Positions 11,849 to 24,559 are shown, counted from the stretch's first letter. The stretch: 64,000 bases of DNA from Eutypa lata (GCA_022661535.1 JAKULF010000003.1:4030001-4094000); one strand, 5' to 3'. Program-made: numbers and translations. Notes: generated by a model not told the origin, from the letters alone.

Positions 11849-12721
11849 CGTAGAGGTTAGGAATAGGATTGTTCAGAAAAATCAATTAATTGATAGTGGG
11901 CAGGTTCAAAAAGATTGTCCCGCCCATGCGATTGAGATGAGATGGTTAGGAAACTCGGAACACAGCTTAAAATCCACAGAAATCCTGGGGGGTTGTTTTA
12001 GGTTAACGTGTAAAGCCAGCCCCACGGATTTATGTTATTTACATTAGGTAGGTACCTAGGTAAACTGGTGTGCCTGCCCAGCTGCCCAGCTGCCGTAGCC
12101 TGGTTGAAACGCTAGTACCAACGCTGTGGACAAAAAAATTGATACACTTCGTGCACTGTGCCTCACCAAAGATTGCCCTATTAAGGACAGTGTGAATTTC
12201 CGGGGCAGTATCAATTAAATTGTCCACCACTTGCCAACCTACATACAATACATAGTAGTACTTGGTCTGTGCGAGTAGGTTCCTAACCTAGGTAGTTAAT
12301 GCCTAAAGTCTAGTTAATCAATTTTTCTTGTTATCCGTCGACTCCGATAACACTTTACGGAGGGCACATGCATTTATCGACGTGCTCGTCTTGGCATTCG
12401 AATCTTAAAAGGCTCTGACGCTAATAACTATAAGTACATGGAAATTGTAGGTCCCATTAGAGGTAGTCACTCTTTCAAATTAATATTTGACTTACCTAGG
12501 TACCCGCAACTTTCTAAGTTCAAACATTCTCAACTTGACATCACGTGTCCAAATTTACTCGCATCAGTAACCCTCACAGGCGCATTCTATACAGAGATTC
12601 GCTGTATCATTCAGCAGAACTCTGCTCTGACTTTAATCCGCCGACAAGAGCTTTTTCCTGTCGAGTCGCTCTGGTAGCTCTCACCAAACGTAGTGCCACT
12701 GAGCCGTACTACTGAAAAACT
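11849..12721. promoter_or_regulatory. Divergent promoter region between HMG-box gene and prp5
   Basis: 873 bp shared upstream of two divergent genes. It contains TAGGTAGGTACCTAGGTA near 12046, further ACCTAGGT copies near 12284 and 12493, and no coding sequence I can support. Promoter function is inferred from position. Confidence 0.5.
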
Positions 12722-15700
12722 ATGGCTCGGCTGAGAGACTCACGCTCACCAACTCCTGCAGGAAGCCAGCATTCTTCGAGAAAACATCGCAGAGATGATG
12801 ATAGAAGAGATCGAGATCGAGATCGAGACCGTGATCGGAACCGCGATCGGGACCGCCGCGATAACAGGCGCCGGAGTCGTTCTCGATCCCCCCATGATGT
12901 AAGCGAACATCCTACATATCCAACCACGCATCCATCTAACAGCAGCCGTCTTCAGCGACGAAATCGTGACCGAGATCGCGATCATGACTACCGCCGACGT
13001 GACCGTTCCCTAGACCGGCGAGATGATGACCATTATCGAGGAGGGAGAGACCGTCGACTGTCGCGTGATCGCTACGGAGATCGAGCGAGAGATCGTTCCG
13101 CTGATGTCCGAAGGCGCGGAGACAGGGACCCACGAACCAGGCGAGACGATTCCTATGACCAAGGTAGAGGACGGCGAGATGGTACTGCTGACTCTCAACC
13201 CCGCAGCAGGCGAGGGGATAGCCGTGACCGTGGCGTGGCACCCGCCGAAACCACGAAACCCAAGGGAACCGAGGTGCGTATTCATAAGAATTTCAACAGC
13301 CACATGTATATTAACACAAGTTCACAGGCCGATGCGAGCTCGAAACCCGCCACCCAAGCCGAAGTCGACAAAAAGGCAGAACGCCTCGCCAAGCTAGCAG
13401 CGTGGAAAAAGAAACAAGAAGAAAAGGAGAAACAGAAGGATGTAACCCCAGGTGGAACTCGGAAGCTCCTTGCTGAAATGGACGAGAAAATCAATGGCAC
13501 ATCCTCTAATGCAACTCCGACAGTGACTCCTCTAGCACCAGCTTCACCTGCTACGCAACAACCAACATCACCGGCGGTCCCATATACCGGTAAATTCGAT
13601 CCTAAGGCAATTGCTAAGAAATCTGCGCCCAAAGTGCAGTCCCTAAGCACAGCCCCGAAGCTAGGCGCTATCAAGGGGCAGCAACAAATCAACCTCACTG
13701 CGGCAGTGAAGACTCCAAATGGTGAGATCGAACCTCTCACGAATATTATTTGCATGGCTAATCATCTCCATGAAGTATCCGCGCCCCCGAAAAGTGGAAC
13801 CAAGGCTAGTGGCTTTGGCTTCAATAAACAGACAACGGACGTTGAAAAGGTCCCACAGAAGCGTAAGCTTATGCTAGACGAAGACGAGGTGTCGGATAGG
13901 AAACTTGCTAAGCTACCATCTTTGCCCCTTCCTGATGTTGATGATACTCCATACGACATTCAAGATGAGGAAGATGATGAAGCCGGTAACTTTGCCGAAA
14001 ATGAAGAAGAAGAGGCTGCCGCGGCTCGAGCTGCGCAGGAACGACGGGAGGAACGTATCACTCAAGAAGCCCCCCAACAAACCTCAGAGATGGAGGTCGA
14101 AGAGACCGAGCCCGAGCCCGAGCCGCAAACTAACGGTACTACTACCGAGACTGAACCTGCTGAAGCTATGGCTGTTGACGACGATGATGATGTTGATCCT
14201 CTTGACGCTTTCATGAATGACCTGGAGAGTAAGCCGGTCGTAGATAAGCCGTCTAAAACGAAGGTCACTGAACAAAAGACATCACAAGAGCCTGAAGCTT
14301 ATTTCAGTGATGATGAATTTGACTATCGGGATGGGAACCTCGGACCTGACTCTCTATCTTTGGCCATCGCAGCAAAGACGCGCAAAAAGAAAGATATTCC
14401 TAGTGTCGACTATGCAAAACTTAAGCTGGATCCTATCCGAAAGAACTTCTGGGTTGAGCCAGATGAACTGTCTGAGATGACAGAAGCAGAATTGGCAGAT
14501 CTCCGCCTTGAGCTAGATGGGATCAAAGTCTCAGGCAAAGATGTTCCCAAACCCGTTCAAAAATGGTCCCAATGCGCATTGTCTCGGAATACGCTTGATA
14601 TTGTTGAGCGTCTAGGCTTCGAGAAGCCCACCCCGATTCAAATGCAAGCATTTCCGGCAATCATGTCCGGTCGCGACGTTATTGGTGTTGCTAAAACTGG
14701 TTCAGGAAAGACGCTCGCCTTTCTGTTACCTATGTTCCGGCATATTAAAGATCAGCCTCCTTTGAAAGAAAACGACGGCCCAATTGGACTGATTATGGCA
14801 CCAACTCGCGAGCTAGCAACCCAGATTCATCGCGAGTGCAAACCGTTCTTAAAGTCAATGAATTTGCGAGCCGTCTGTGCCTACGGTGGTGCACCTATCA
14901 AGGATCATATTGCTGAATTGAAAAGAGGAGCAGAGATCATCGTTTGTACCCCTGGCCGTATGATCGATCTTCTGGCCGCGAATCAGGGCCGCGTAACGAA
15001 CCTAAAACGAGTTTCCTATGTCGTTCTCGACGAGGCCGATAGAATGTTCGACATGGGCTTTGAACCCCAGGTCATGAAGATATTTGCGAACATGCGACCT
15101 GACCGCCAGACTATCCTCTTTTCTGCTACAATGCCCCGAATCATGGACGCACTAGCTAAGAAGGTCCTGGACAGCCCGTTAGAAATCACCGTAGGAGGTA
15201 GAAGCGTCGTAGCTCCTGAAATTACCCAGGTAGTCGAAATTCGGGATGAACCTCAAAAGTTCATTCGTCTTCTCGAACTTCTTGGTGAGCTATATGACAA
15301 AGATGATGATGCTCGAACGTTGGTCTTTGTCGAACGGCAAGAAAAAGCCGACGAGCTCTTAAAGGAACTAATGCGCAAAGGATACCCCTGCATGTCTATC
15401 CACGGTGGGAAGGATCAAATCGATCGAGACTCCACGATTCAAGACTTCCGAAATGGCATAGTTCCAATACTTATCGCGACATCTGTAGCAGCTCGTGGAT
15501 TGGACGTTAAACAGTTGAAGTTAGTGGTCAATTATGACGCACCAAACCATCTAGAGGACTATGTGCACCGGGCCGGCCGCACAGGGCGTGCGGGTAACAA
15601 AGGTACGGCAGTGACTTTCATTACTAGAGATCAAGAGAATTGTGCTCCCGGCATTGCAAGGGCACTGGAGCAAAGTGGTCAGTCGGTGCCGGAAGAACTC

Positions 15701-16462
15701 GAAGAAATGCGTAAAGCGTTTAGGGATAAGGTGAAATCCGGAAAAGCGAAAGATCAATCGGGTTTCGGAGGCAAAGGGTTGGAGCGTCTCGACCAAGAGC
15801 GGGAGGCAACTCGCCTTCGAGAACGCAAGACTCACAGGACGGAAGGTGAGGAAGAGGAGCCAAATAAGGAGGAGAAGACAGCTACCGAGGACAAGAAGGC
15901 GGACAAAGCTACTGTGGCTATCCAAACGGCCTCTTCGGGCATCGTCTCTCGCGATTCCGCGCCGCAAGTTGTCGACCTTGAACCAAAATACACCATTCAT
16001 AAAAGGGAAGATCCTCCCCCTTCTGCCACCAATAGCAACAATCCCTTGGATAAGGTCTCATCTGCTATTAACGCGATCAATGCTCGCCTTGGTCGCTCTG
16101 GGCAGCTCCGCCCAGGCCAACCCATCGACAACAAGGGCCCCGACGCTGGTGCCTTCCACGCAACCCTTGAGATCAACGATTTCCCCCAGAAAGCTCGCTG
16201 GGCTGTCACCAACCGGACCAATGTCGCCAAGATCCTCGACTCTACGGGTACTTCTATCACTACCAAGGGCACCTATTACCCGCTTGGTAAGGAGGTGCCA
16301 CCTGGCGCAGAACCCAAGCTCTATATCCTGGTGGAGGGCGATACCGAGCTGGTCGTGGCCAATGCTATGGCCGAGCTCACTCGTCTCCTCAAAGAGGGTA
16401 CGATGGCAGCGGCGGATGCGGACAGCAGGGCCCCTATTGGTGGACGGTATACTGTAACGTGA
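12722..16462 (+). CDS. prp5: Pre-mRNA-processing DEAD-box ATP-dependent RNA helicase Prp5
   Basis: Open frame of 1246 residues. The N-terminal ~170 residues are an RD/RS-rich splicing-factor tail, then an acidic segment (about 400-500). The helicase core shows the Q motif ([13 protein letters not shown]), Walker A AKTGSGKT (G660, K663), PTRELA, TPGR, DEAD at 770-773, SAT at 801-803, ARGLD and [10 protein letters not shown] at 949-958. The ~290-residue C-terminal extension ends in a KH-like module ([19 protein letters not shown]), as in Prp5/DDX46. Family knowledge: Prp5 remodels the U2 snRNP at the branch-point step in the nucleus. A 54-nt stretch at 13722-13775 has intron signals and a length divisible by three, so residues 334-351 may be spliced out, leaving 1228 residues. 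No other interruption is seen. Confidence 0.93.
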   Translation: MARLRDSRSPTPAGSQHSSRKHRRDDDRRDRDRDRDRDRNRDRDRRDNRRRSRSRSPHDVSEHPTYPTTHPSNSSRLQRRNRDRDRDHDYRRRDRSLDRRDDDHYRGGRDRRLSRDRYGDRARDRSADVRRRGDRDPRTRRDDSYDQGRGRRDGTADSQPRSRRGDSRDRGVAPAETTKPKGTEVRIHKNFNSHMYINTSSQADASSKPATQAEVDKKAERLAKLAAWKKKQEEKEKQKDVTPGGTRKLLAEMDEKINGTSSNATPTVTPLAPASPATQQPTSPAVPYTGKFDPKAIAKKSAPKVQSLSTAPKLGAIKGQQQINLTAAVKTPNGEIEPLTNIICMANHLHEVSAPPKSGTKASGFGFNKQTTDVEKVPQKRKLMLDEDEVSDRKLAKLPSLPLPDVDDTPYDIQDEEDDEAGNFAENEEEEAAAARAAQERREERITQEAPQQTSEMEVEETEPEPEPQTNGTTTETEPAEAMAVDDDDDVDPLDAFMNDLESKPVVDKPSKTKVTEQKTSQEPEAYFSDDEFDYRDGNLGPDSLSLAIAAKTRKKKDIPSVDYAKLKLDPIRKNFWVEPDELSEMTEAELADLRLELDGIKVSGKDVPKPVQKWSQCALSRNTLDIVERLGFEKPTPIQMQAFPAIMSGRDVIGVAKTGSGKTLAFLLPMFRHIKDQPPLKENDGPIGLIMAPTRELATQIHRECKPFLKSMNLRAVCAYGGAPIKDHIAELKRGAEIIVCTPGRMIDLLAANQGRVTNLKRVSYVVLDEADRMFDMGFEPQVMKIFANMRPDRQTILFSATMPRIMDALAKKVLDSPLEITVGGRSVVAPEITQVVEIRDEPQKFIRLLELLGELYDKDDDARTLVFVERQEKADELLKELMRKGYPCMSIHGGKDQIDRDSTIQDFRNGIVPILIATSVAARGLDVKQLKLVVNYDAPNHLEDYVHRAGRTGRAGNKGTAVTFITRDQENCAPGIARALEQSGQSVPEELEEMRKAFRDKVKSGKAKDQSGFGGKGLERLDQEREATRLRERKTHRTEGEEEEPNKEEKTATEDKKADKATVAIQTASSGIVSRDSAPQVVDLEPKYTIHKREDPPPSATNSNNPLDKVSSAINAINARLGRSGQLRPGQPIDNKGPDAGAFHATLEINDFPQKARWAVTNRTNVAKILDSTGTSITTKGTYYPLGKEVPPGAEPKLYILVEGDTELVVANAMAELTRLLKEGTMAAADADSRAPIGGRYTVT

Positions 16463-16923
16463 TTCGGACAAGGACCTTTTTCTTTTCTTTCCGGGGTGGA
16501 GAAATGCGTATTAATGGCAATCGTGTTTAGAGGAAAGGGGGCGCGGGGGCGCGGAGGGGAAGGGGCAAAGATTGGGTTAGGTGAAAATGGTTACACTATC
16601 GACAGAGGACATTACTATAGGAATTCACAGGCGCATTATCTATATTGTAATGCAATGTAATTCGGGGGGGATATGCTAAGGCAAGAAACAAAGGGAGATA
16701 ACAGAACCCGAATTTAAATGCTCTCTTAATGACTTAGATATAATGGCTGATTTGAACCATACAACTAACTTCCAACACTGGGGGTAATTTACAACCCATA
16801 CGTAATCTTCACACCCCCTTTGCCTTCCACACAGTCAACGTAATCGCATCCCATCGCATCCCATCGCATCCCAGACACCCAACTCCATAGGAGAAGAAGA
16901 AAAAGAAGAAGAGAGAGAAAAGA
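16463..16923. other. Intergenic region between convergent genes
   Basis: Contains the prp5 3' flank and that of the small MGNICGK gene. A short direct repeat of TCGCATCCCA lies at about 16853-16873, and a purine-rich run at about 16890-16922. No gene is seen. Confidence 0.55.
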
Positions 16924-17502
16924 TCAGCCATGCGTCCTCGCCTGCGCGGCCTCGTCAGCGTCGCGCTGCCGCCGCTCGTTGCTGCTAATCTCCTTCAGCG
17001 TATCGTTGCGCGTCTGCTTCTTCTGCGCGGCCAGCTGCGAGCCGAGCTTCCCCGCCGGCTTGGCTTGCGCTCTTGCCTGTTTGGCCATTGTCCACCCGCG
17101 GTCAGTATATATGTATGTAAGTAAGTAAGTAAGTAGGTAGGTATTGGTATGCGCTTCTCATCTCCGCCGTCCAAGTCCTCCCTCCTCCACCGTGTGATCG
17201 TAGGATTTTTTTTTTCTTCTTCTTTCTTCTTCTTCTTTCATAATTAGGTGGGTGGATAGATAGATACATACCTCTGCGGCTTCGGCAGCTCGCCTCCGCG
17301 CCTCGTCCGCCGCCTCCCCTCCTCCTGCTCCCGCACGTCCCCCTAACGTCCGCGGCGGCCCGCCGACAACCTTGGGCGGCGTCGGCCCGCGAGCGCCGGC
17401 CGGTACCGATGCGCGCTGGGGCTGGGGCGGCGGCGCCGAGCCCAGGACTCGGCCCGGCTGCGAGAAGGCTTCGCTGTCGGCTTTGCCGCATATGTTGCCC
17501 AT
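16924..17502 (-). CDS. Small MGNICGK protein, probable myristoyl/palmitoyl anchor, function unknown
   Basis: Two exons on the minus strand: 17502-17272 and 17076-16924, with a 195-nt intron (GTATGT donor, CTGAC branch, AACAG acceptor), giving 127 residues in phase 0. The N-terminus MGNICGKADSEAFSQPG has Gly2 and Cys5, the pattern for N-myristoylation plus palmitoylation. The middle is Pro/Gly-rich (KVVGGPPRTLGG). The C-terminus is a charged helix with LAAQKKQTRNDTLKEI and ERRQRDADEAAQ. I recall similar short conserved hypothetical proteins in other filamentous ascomycetes but no established function. A longer frame in the same reading starts further upstream at 17853, but its added sequence is low-complexity leader with a His run from a GAT microsatellite, so the start at 17502 is preferred. 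Confidence 0.8.
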
Positions 17503-19680
17503 TCTTCTGTTTGTTGTTGCCGAGGTTGTTTTTCCCCCCTTTGGCGTGTTCGGATTGATTGGAGGACAAAATAATAGGGGGGAAATAGAAAGGGAAGGAA
17601 AACAGGTATACAGATGATGATGATGATGATGATGATTTAATGTAAGTCTCTCCTGATGTTTTGCGCTGATGAGGTGCGTACTTGTGTATGCAGGTAGGTA
17701 ACTGAGAGGGTTGGTTGATGAGTTTCTAAGGTCTCTAGATATGTAGGTATCTATGAGGAATGTAGATAATAAATACCTACCTACGTAAGTAGATGGGTAT
17801 CGCAAGGCTATGTTACGCGGCAAGCTGCTTCGCCCTCGCACACGATGACTCAATATCGTTTAGGAGGGGCTGCTGCTGACCTGAAATAATTACCTGGTAG
17901 TATGTACCTATGTCGTTGGGATTGTGCGACGTAGATGAATAAGGTTTAAAAGTCCCAAAATATTTATCAGATCAATTGAATTACAATATGAATAAGTACG
18001 AGTATCTACATACATGTAGGTTGATCTAATGATACAAATATAGATATTTTATCCACGATGGCTCATGCCGTTTGCCGGATTTACATACGCAAGCGCAGAG
18101 TCAAGACAAACCCCCGACAGCTGCCCTGATGAGCAGCCAAGAGATGGCGGTGGTGAGTGGGCTTGAGACTAACTAATGGCGGTAGGCATGACCTCAACTG
18201 AAGGTGGGGGAGGGGCATTTGGCATAAGTAGCGTAATCCAACCTTGGTCGTTTCCCTCTTTCTCAGCCTCAACCAAGGTGTGTTTTAATAAGGATAACTT
18301 AGTACACAATAAAATCTGCAATAGTTTGATTGGTGGCTCTAACCATGTATGTAAGTAGGTAAGTAAGACCAGGAAACTCAATTGCACGACTTAACGTACA
18401 TTTGGTTCAACCTCAGTTTGTTTTGCATAGTCGGCCTCTTACTACATATGCAGAGTAAGGTTAGTCTCCGAGCCTTGCATTTCTCTCCATAATAGATAAA
18501 CCTGCTCCAATGAAAAGATATGGAAACTAATCAATCTATAAATCTAGTACTTCACCATCGGGTTCTAATAAACCACCATGTCAACATATTCATCACCGTA
18601 GCCAACATCTATAAAATGCCTACATAATATAAGAGTCATCTCCGTATGTAACAGGGCACCGGATGTAGTGGGAGTGTATACACAAATTTACTTAGAACTT
18701 AACAGAGAGAATAAAATGATTGACTGCATGACTGGAACATAGCCGAAACCATACTTTCTTATGTAATCAACTGAACGGAGTGGAACTAACTGTTCGACTT
18801 TACCGACGACAAGGCAAACTCATCACATCTTCCAAAGATCTGGTTCATGGTTTTTAACTTTAAGACGTGACACAGTGAAAGCGGTTTGGACCTGACAACC
18901 CAGCGATAAGGCTATCTATCGGTACCTTAACTAACAGATGAAAGTGTGAACCTGGCTACATTCCCAAGTGGAAGGAAGGTCCGGCGCTTGAAAAAGCGAG
19001 TCATTTACCCAACCATCTATATTACTAGTTACCAGGTGCAAAGGGAATTCTCCAATCAGTTTCAGTAAAGCATAAAACGAAAAAACATTATGGCAATTGG
19101 AGTTGGTGCGATGACGCTACCCAGCCGGGCTTGGTAGTTTTGGTTGGTAGTAGTTGAGGTGGCCATCAAGGTTCTCAACCAGACCTTCTTCAACTTTATG
19201 CAGGGTTACCTACCTACTGGACCCAGGGCAGAGTGGGCAGGGCCGAACTTGAGCATATTCACTTTTGCGCACAAAGGCCCAATACCGACCAACATCTCAG
19301 CTTGGTTTTTTCTTCTTTTCTTCAGGGTTCTGGGTACAAGAGCCTCTCCTCTTATTATTACCCGTTTATCGAGGGGACCACCTTTCGCTGCTAAGAAAAA
19401 AGTCTCTGATACCATCATACAGATTCTATTGCCGATCGTTTCCCGCGTCGTGCACGGAGTTCTATTATAGAATTATATTCCCTGACTACTTTACCTACTC
19501 TGCCGCATACCTGCTTCCGCTCTATACTGTATGCCGTCTTCCGGAACTCTAAATCTGCCGGCTGAACTTTGGTCTGACGGTTCCAACGTACCGTACTTGA
19601 TCGGTGGATTCCCAATATAATATATAACAAATATAAGAGTGTGACGGTCGAGTTCAATTCAGCGCTGGTGCTATTGAAAT
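17503..19680. other. Intergenic region, divergent promoters
   Basis: About 2.2 kb between the small MGNICGK gene and the zinc-finger gene. It includes the GAT microsatellite at 17613-17636 and several TACCTA/TAGGTA runs. CAAGGT half-sites of the type used by ZafA occur at 18274-18279 and 19167-19172, with an inverted copy at 18241-18246. A six-base site is expected by chance at about this rate. No coding region is supported. Confidence 0.55.
17613..17636. repeat. GAT trinucleotide microsatellite, 8 copies
   Basis: Eight uninterrupted GAT units in the presumed 5' leader of the small MGNICGK gene. Confidence 0.9.
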
Positions 19681-21510
19681 ATGGACGAGTCTCACCATCA
19701 CGGAGATCCAGACTATGATACTAGTTACGGAGTTCCTACCTTATCCCCTTCTTCTACTTTAGCTAGGCTTAGTACTACCCCCGCCAGCAGCAATCATGAG
19801 ACTGATCCAATCTTCTCGTATGGAATGTCTCCTTTTGACACCGTTCTGCCATCATCGCTAAACGCCTTCCATACATCCCATGACGACTCCTGTGTCGACA
19901 CTTGTATATCGAAGGATTACAGCATACAACCACTGCACCGAGGCTCGTATACACCATCTCATACTCATAGGCCACGCTTGTCAACATCCTCTATTACCCG
20001 TCCGCACTTTCAGTTCGAGAGCAATGCATATACGGCCACACCGATTCAAGAGCCCGACTTTTTCACTCAATGTCTCTTTTCCGACATGAAGTACACCATG
20101 GGGAGCGATTTAAAACCATCAACTTATTTTCCTTACGTTGGCCCTCAGCTCGGTGGTGCTTTTGACCATGCTGCTAGTTCTGGTATCACCCAGCAGTGCC
20201 CAGTCCCTGACGATTGCGCCTCGGTGGACTGTAGTCAAGTTTCGTGCTCTAGCACCTGCTGCTCGACAGTCTGCCAGGACAACAGTTGCACCGGAGGAAC
20301 GCCATGCAATGATGTGTCCTGCTTTGACAATAACCTCCACCAACCTTTTGGTAATATATTCGACGAATTTCCGGATTGGCAGCATCCTATGACCCAAGGA
20401 CTAAACGACGACGACGACGACCCGCATAACCCACCGTGTAATCACACAAACGCAGAGCATGATGTTGCTTTCACGTTGAGAGACTTGAAAGAGCCTGGCT
20501 CTTCAAATACCCAGCATCAGCAAGACGTCTTCCAATTTGAGTGTCCCTTTCTCGGCACCTCTGAGCAATCAGCGGCTGATACTGACCGTACCTTCTCCCT
20601 TGGTCATGATCTACCGGATCTAGCATACGATCCTACCATTGATACAAGTCCAAGTGAACATCAAAACTGTGCCAAAGTATCAACTGGATTAATTGGGACC
20701 ACGCATCATGTATGTAACTGGAATGTTGGCTCCCTTGATGATGCAGCATCTGGTGTGGGCAAAGTATGTGGTCGAGTTTTCAACGACAGCTCTGCTCTCA
20801 ATGAGCATCTGTGCGCCGATCATATAAGCCTGTTGTCAGCTAAGACGAAATATATTTGTCTCTGGAATGGTTGTTCCCGTCGGGACGACCAGGGATTTGC
20901 ATCGCGAAACAAGCTCAAACGGCATATCACAACCCATACTGCTTGTACGTAATATTGCTTCCGGTTCTCTTAGTGTACTGCTAACTAGGTTATAAGATAA
21001 ACCTTTCTGCTGTGAGCAATGTGGTGAAGGGTTTTCGGCGCAGCAAGCCCTTGACCAACATCGTAGAACCCACACGGGTGAGAAACCGTACAAATGTCCG
21101 GAGCCGGGTTGTGACAAGTCATTTAAACAGAAAAGTGCATTGAGTGCGTTCATCTCTTATTCTTACTAGATATAATCAGTTCTTGGCTAACCAGATCAGC
21201 TATGCACATACGCACACACACAGGTGAGAAGCCCCTGAAGTGCGAGATATGCGGCAAGTGTTTCTGCGAGTCCTCGAACCTGTCGAAACACCGAAAAACG
21301 CACAACCCCGATTACAAGTTCAAGTGTGACGAGCCCGGCTGCGACAGCCAGTTCATACGGATCGACCAGCTCCGGAGGCACCAGGCAAAACATACCCGGC
21401 AAAAGAAGAAGAGTAAGGCTCGGTCTCAAGCCGGGTTGCTGACTCCTTCGGACGAACTGACCCCTGCCGAAAGCCAAACATTTCTAACGCTAGAAGATGA
21501 CCCTTTCTGA
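19681..21510 (+). CDS. zafA: C2H2 zinc-finger transcription factor, Zap1/ZafA type
   Basis: Three exons: 19681-20944, 20997-21143 and 21200-21510, with introns of 52 and 56 nt (GTACGT and GTGCGT donors); 573 residues. A Cys-rich stretch at about residues 177-214 ([27 protein letters not shown]) precedes the fingers. The C-terminal finger array includes an atypical finger ending HLCADH, then [67 protein letters not shown] and a last finger ending RRHQAKH. The [20 protein letters not shown] finger closely matches Zap1 from memory. Family knowledge: Zap1/ZafA activates zinc-uptake genes when zinc is low, and Cys-rich regions sense zinc. A related zinc-finger regulator is possible. The last two fingers are reached only if both introns are removed. 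Confidence 0.75.
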
Positions 21511-22556
21511 TCGTCGTGTCTGGGTGGACGTAGAAGAGGTTGACAAAGAGGCGGCAGCGGCGGCGGCCAACTGCAGATAAATATGCAGGCAAGATCGGCC
21601 GCCTTCCCTAAATTTTATACATCATATATGGTACGTGATGAGCTGTTTCGTTAAAAACACGCTAGCCTGGGTATTGGCATCGATGGGCTTCATGAGAGTA
21701 CGGTACATGATGTTGCTATTAGGGAGCTCCAAAACGATATCTCGCCAGATGGATTGATCTGGCTGCCATCTCCATCCAACATAGGGCGTCTCGAGACATT
21801 GTCGAGTTATATTTACCTAAACAAAGGTTGTTTGAATTAGCTTAGCTTTGATACCACAAGACTCGTTTGTAGGGGCCTGCGCTTTTCTATAATAAAGGCG
21901 CGCGAACTCCTGCCATCCGAAGGGGTCTCAGTTATGGATTAGGGAACATAAATCAAACGTATATACAGCCGTAAAGGGTATTTTGATGCGAGTGATATCA
22001 AAGGATGACGGTGCTGTGAGGAAACCTCGTCTATTCGTTAGCTAAGGTTGTAGAGTGATCAACACAACACATCGTTTTAAATACGTACGTCGTCCATGAC
22101 CTAAGTCACCATACACTGGCACCACCCTGAAACAACTGTAGACGCGACCTTACCCATCTACTCTGTGTAGCCACATACTTGGAGCGGTAATCGTATAGCA
22201 TAATGGCATACTAGCTACCTAGCTAGTATATATGAGAAGCTTGGGTTAACTGAAATAGGATATCGTACGCACATATGCTTGATATCACAAGACTTTGAGC
22301 AAAAGAAGAGGAAAGGAGTAAGAGAGAGGAAGAAGCTGGACGAAAAGGGAGGTTTCAGTAAGAAGACGAGGGAAATGGACATACATTCATACCCTAGCCT
22401 TAGGTAGGTATGTAGGCACTACCTAGGTACCGACCTGATTACTGGTCCCTTCCCGAGGGTTCCTTTGCTTTGGCTGACTTTTTCACGCGGGTCCCTTTGC
22501 GTTTGCGTTTCCCATGGGCTACGTACGTACACCGGTATACAGACCCAGAGATGGAC

Positions 22557-22580
22557 ACATACATACATACATACATACAT
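22557..22580. repeat. ACAT tetranucleotide microsatellite, 6 copies
   Basis: Six perfect ACAT units in intergenic DNA. Confidence 0.9.
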
Positions 22581-22992
22581 ATGTGATGCGTGCGGGTAGT
22601 TGGGTGGGTGTACAACCATACCCGAGAGTTAGTCATTGCTGCCTGCTACCTACATGCTCTACCTCCCCCCCTACGTCTCTGCACGGAGACGGAACGACAT
22701 CCGGTGGGGAAGTGAAAGCTAACTTAGATGGATAGTCCACGAGGTCGTCAAAACGTCTACTATACATATTCATCTACCTATGTATGCAGATTGGTTGCCT
22801 GCTGTCTGGCTGGTATACTTACTTATTTACCTACATAGAGCTACCTATGCAGGTAGTACTTGTATAAGGCTGTAATACAATAGGTTGGTTGCGCAAGTGG
22901 TTTCTGGGCGTGTACCTGCATACCTACCTAATCTTAACAAGTTTTTGATGACCCATTTCACTTCTGTGTACATAGTGCCTACTGTAGATAGA

Positions 22993-23010
22993 TACCTACC
23001 TAGGTAGGTA
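22993..23010. repeat. 18-nt perfect palindrome TACCTACC/TAGGTAGGTA
   Basis: TACCTACCTAGGTAGGTA is self-complementary and belongs to the dispersed CCTA/TAGG class also seen at 6683-6700. Confidence 0.85.
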
Positions 23011-23674
23011 ACGTACTTAGATAAGTAAGTACCTACATACTTAGGCAACAATCCTAACTTTCTGCGCCCTTGATCTAGTTAATTTGTACACGGCTGGACA
23101 TGCTGCGAAGACCATGAGTACATGGCGGTTGCTAGGTGACACTTTGATTACCTTATCACACGTTCTTGGTTTACATACGAACCATCAAGCCAGAGATGTG
23201 AGATAATCGTGAGCCCGGGCTGGGGATAGCAAGCAGTAGTCTCGGTTACCATTCTCATCGAATAGGATGAAGAGAGATAGATAATAGCTTCTATCAATGT
23301 CGGGGTTGAATAGGCAGACACAGGGAAACCATGTAGAAGAAACCTTAACGCATCAACCATACGGTACCCTCAGCGGAAGAAGAGATATGTTGGTTGCTAC
23401 TTGGACTATCGAGCCGTCATGTATCACGAGTCACACGTGTTGGTGGAAAGAGCTAGGAATTGTTTATGACTTCATTTTATGCATTTATTTGCATTTCATT
23501 CGCATGAGCGCAGCTACATAGGCTGCAAGTGTATCCTCGTAAAACACCTTATGAACCGAGAAACCTTTTTTTTCTGATGCCATGCAAATATCAAATTCCT
23601 GCCTGTAGCAATGACCACATTTCGTTCATCCATCCGAAAACCGGAACAACAACTCCCTAGCGAGAAAAAGCCAT

Positions 23675-24559
23675 TCAAGCAGTAGCCTAAGTAGATTATG
23701 TGTCAGTACCACATCTAAAATGTACGTACATCATCTCGTACCAAGAAGCAGGTAGGTAGGTAGGTGGGTTGTAATAGGATATCATTCATGGATCGTGGAT
23801 TCTCATACCTTAACGGCGTATTTTCGTTGAGGGAAATGTGTTTGGCGCTTCTTCGTCTTCTCCAAAGTCTGGGACTTCTCCTCGGGCGACAAACGACGAC
23901 GGATGGCACGAGTCTGCTTGGGGCGCAGATCCAGGGGCAGGTACTTCTTGTTCTTATAAAAAAGCCGGAGTTGCGATCGTTGCTTGAGGTTGACAATGGT
24001 GAGGACGCGGGCGATAGACTTGCGCAGGTCGTGACTGTGATGCACGTAGAAGGGTCAGTCTCATTGTAATCTATTTCTTTCTTTCTTTTTTTATTTTCAC
24101 TTCTTCATTTCCCGTCTCCCATTGATTCGTATTGCCAATCGGAATTGTTCTTGATGAAAACGGACGACATGAAAAGGTGCATCAGGTAGATTCGTTGCTT
24201 ACATTCGGTTAAGCTTGGTCCCCGAGGACGTCACCTTCTGAATCCGCAGCTGGCTCAGTTCCGCCTTCAGCTCCGTGAGCGTCTTCAGCAGATCGTCCTT
24301 GTTCTTGCTCCACAGAGCGCCCGACTTGATCTTGGGAGTCGACTAAACAGAGTAGAAAACATTCATTAGTAGGGAGATCGTAATAGGGTGAACATGATGA
24401 ATAGTCGTAGCGTGAATGGAGACATGTGGGATGTTGTCTTTATCTGGTTCTCGTCTTCTTTTCCTCCCCTCGATTCTCGAAATTGTGTACACCAACCGAC
24501 CATGACAAAGTAACTAGAAATGAGCGACCGAAATCAATTGCAAACTCATGACTTACCAT
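23675..24559 (-). CDS. rpl35: 60S ribosomal protein L35 (uL29)
   Basis: Four exons on the minus strand: 24559-24557 (the ATG alone), 24342-24203, 24034-23809 and 23686-23675 (12 nt), with introns of 214, 168 and 122 nt; 126 residues. The product starts [20 protein letters not shown], crosses the second junction at [16 protein letters not shown], and contains [20 protein letters not shown], then RAIRRRL and FPQRKYAVK, the full uL29 pattern. It lies by the polypeptide exit tunnel of the large subunit. A first intron directly after ATG is common in fungal ribosomal-protein genes. The end is less certain. Without the third intron it would be ...KYAVKV and stop at 23803; the GTATGA donor, CTGAC branch and TTAG acceptor instead give ...KYAVKATA, closer to the usual KYAVKA ending. 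Confidence 0.9.

Larger units (their letters stand above)
21511..23674. other. Intergenic region between convergent genes, microsatellite- and TAGG-rich
   Basis: About 2.2 kb with ACCTAGGT-like clusters near 22395-22430 and 22985-23040, an ACAT microsatellite at 22557-22580 and an 18-nt palindrome at 22993-23010. No protein or RNA gene is recognisable. Confidence 0.6.

Noticed and set aside
17503..17853. Upstream extension of the MGNICGK protein with a poly-His run
   Set aside because: The extension is coded by a GAT microsatellite and leader-like sequence, and would bury the lipid-anchor N-terminus.
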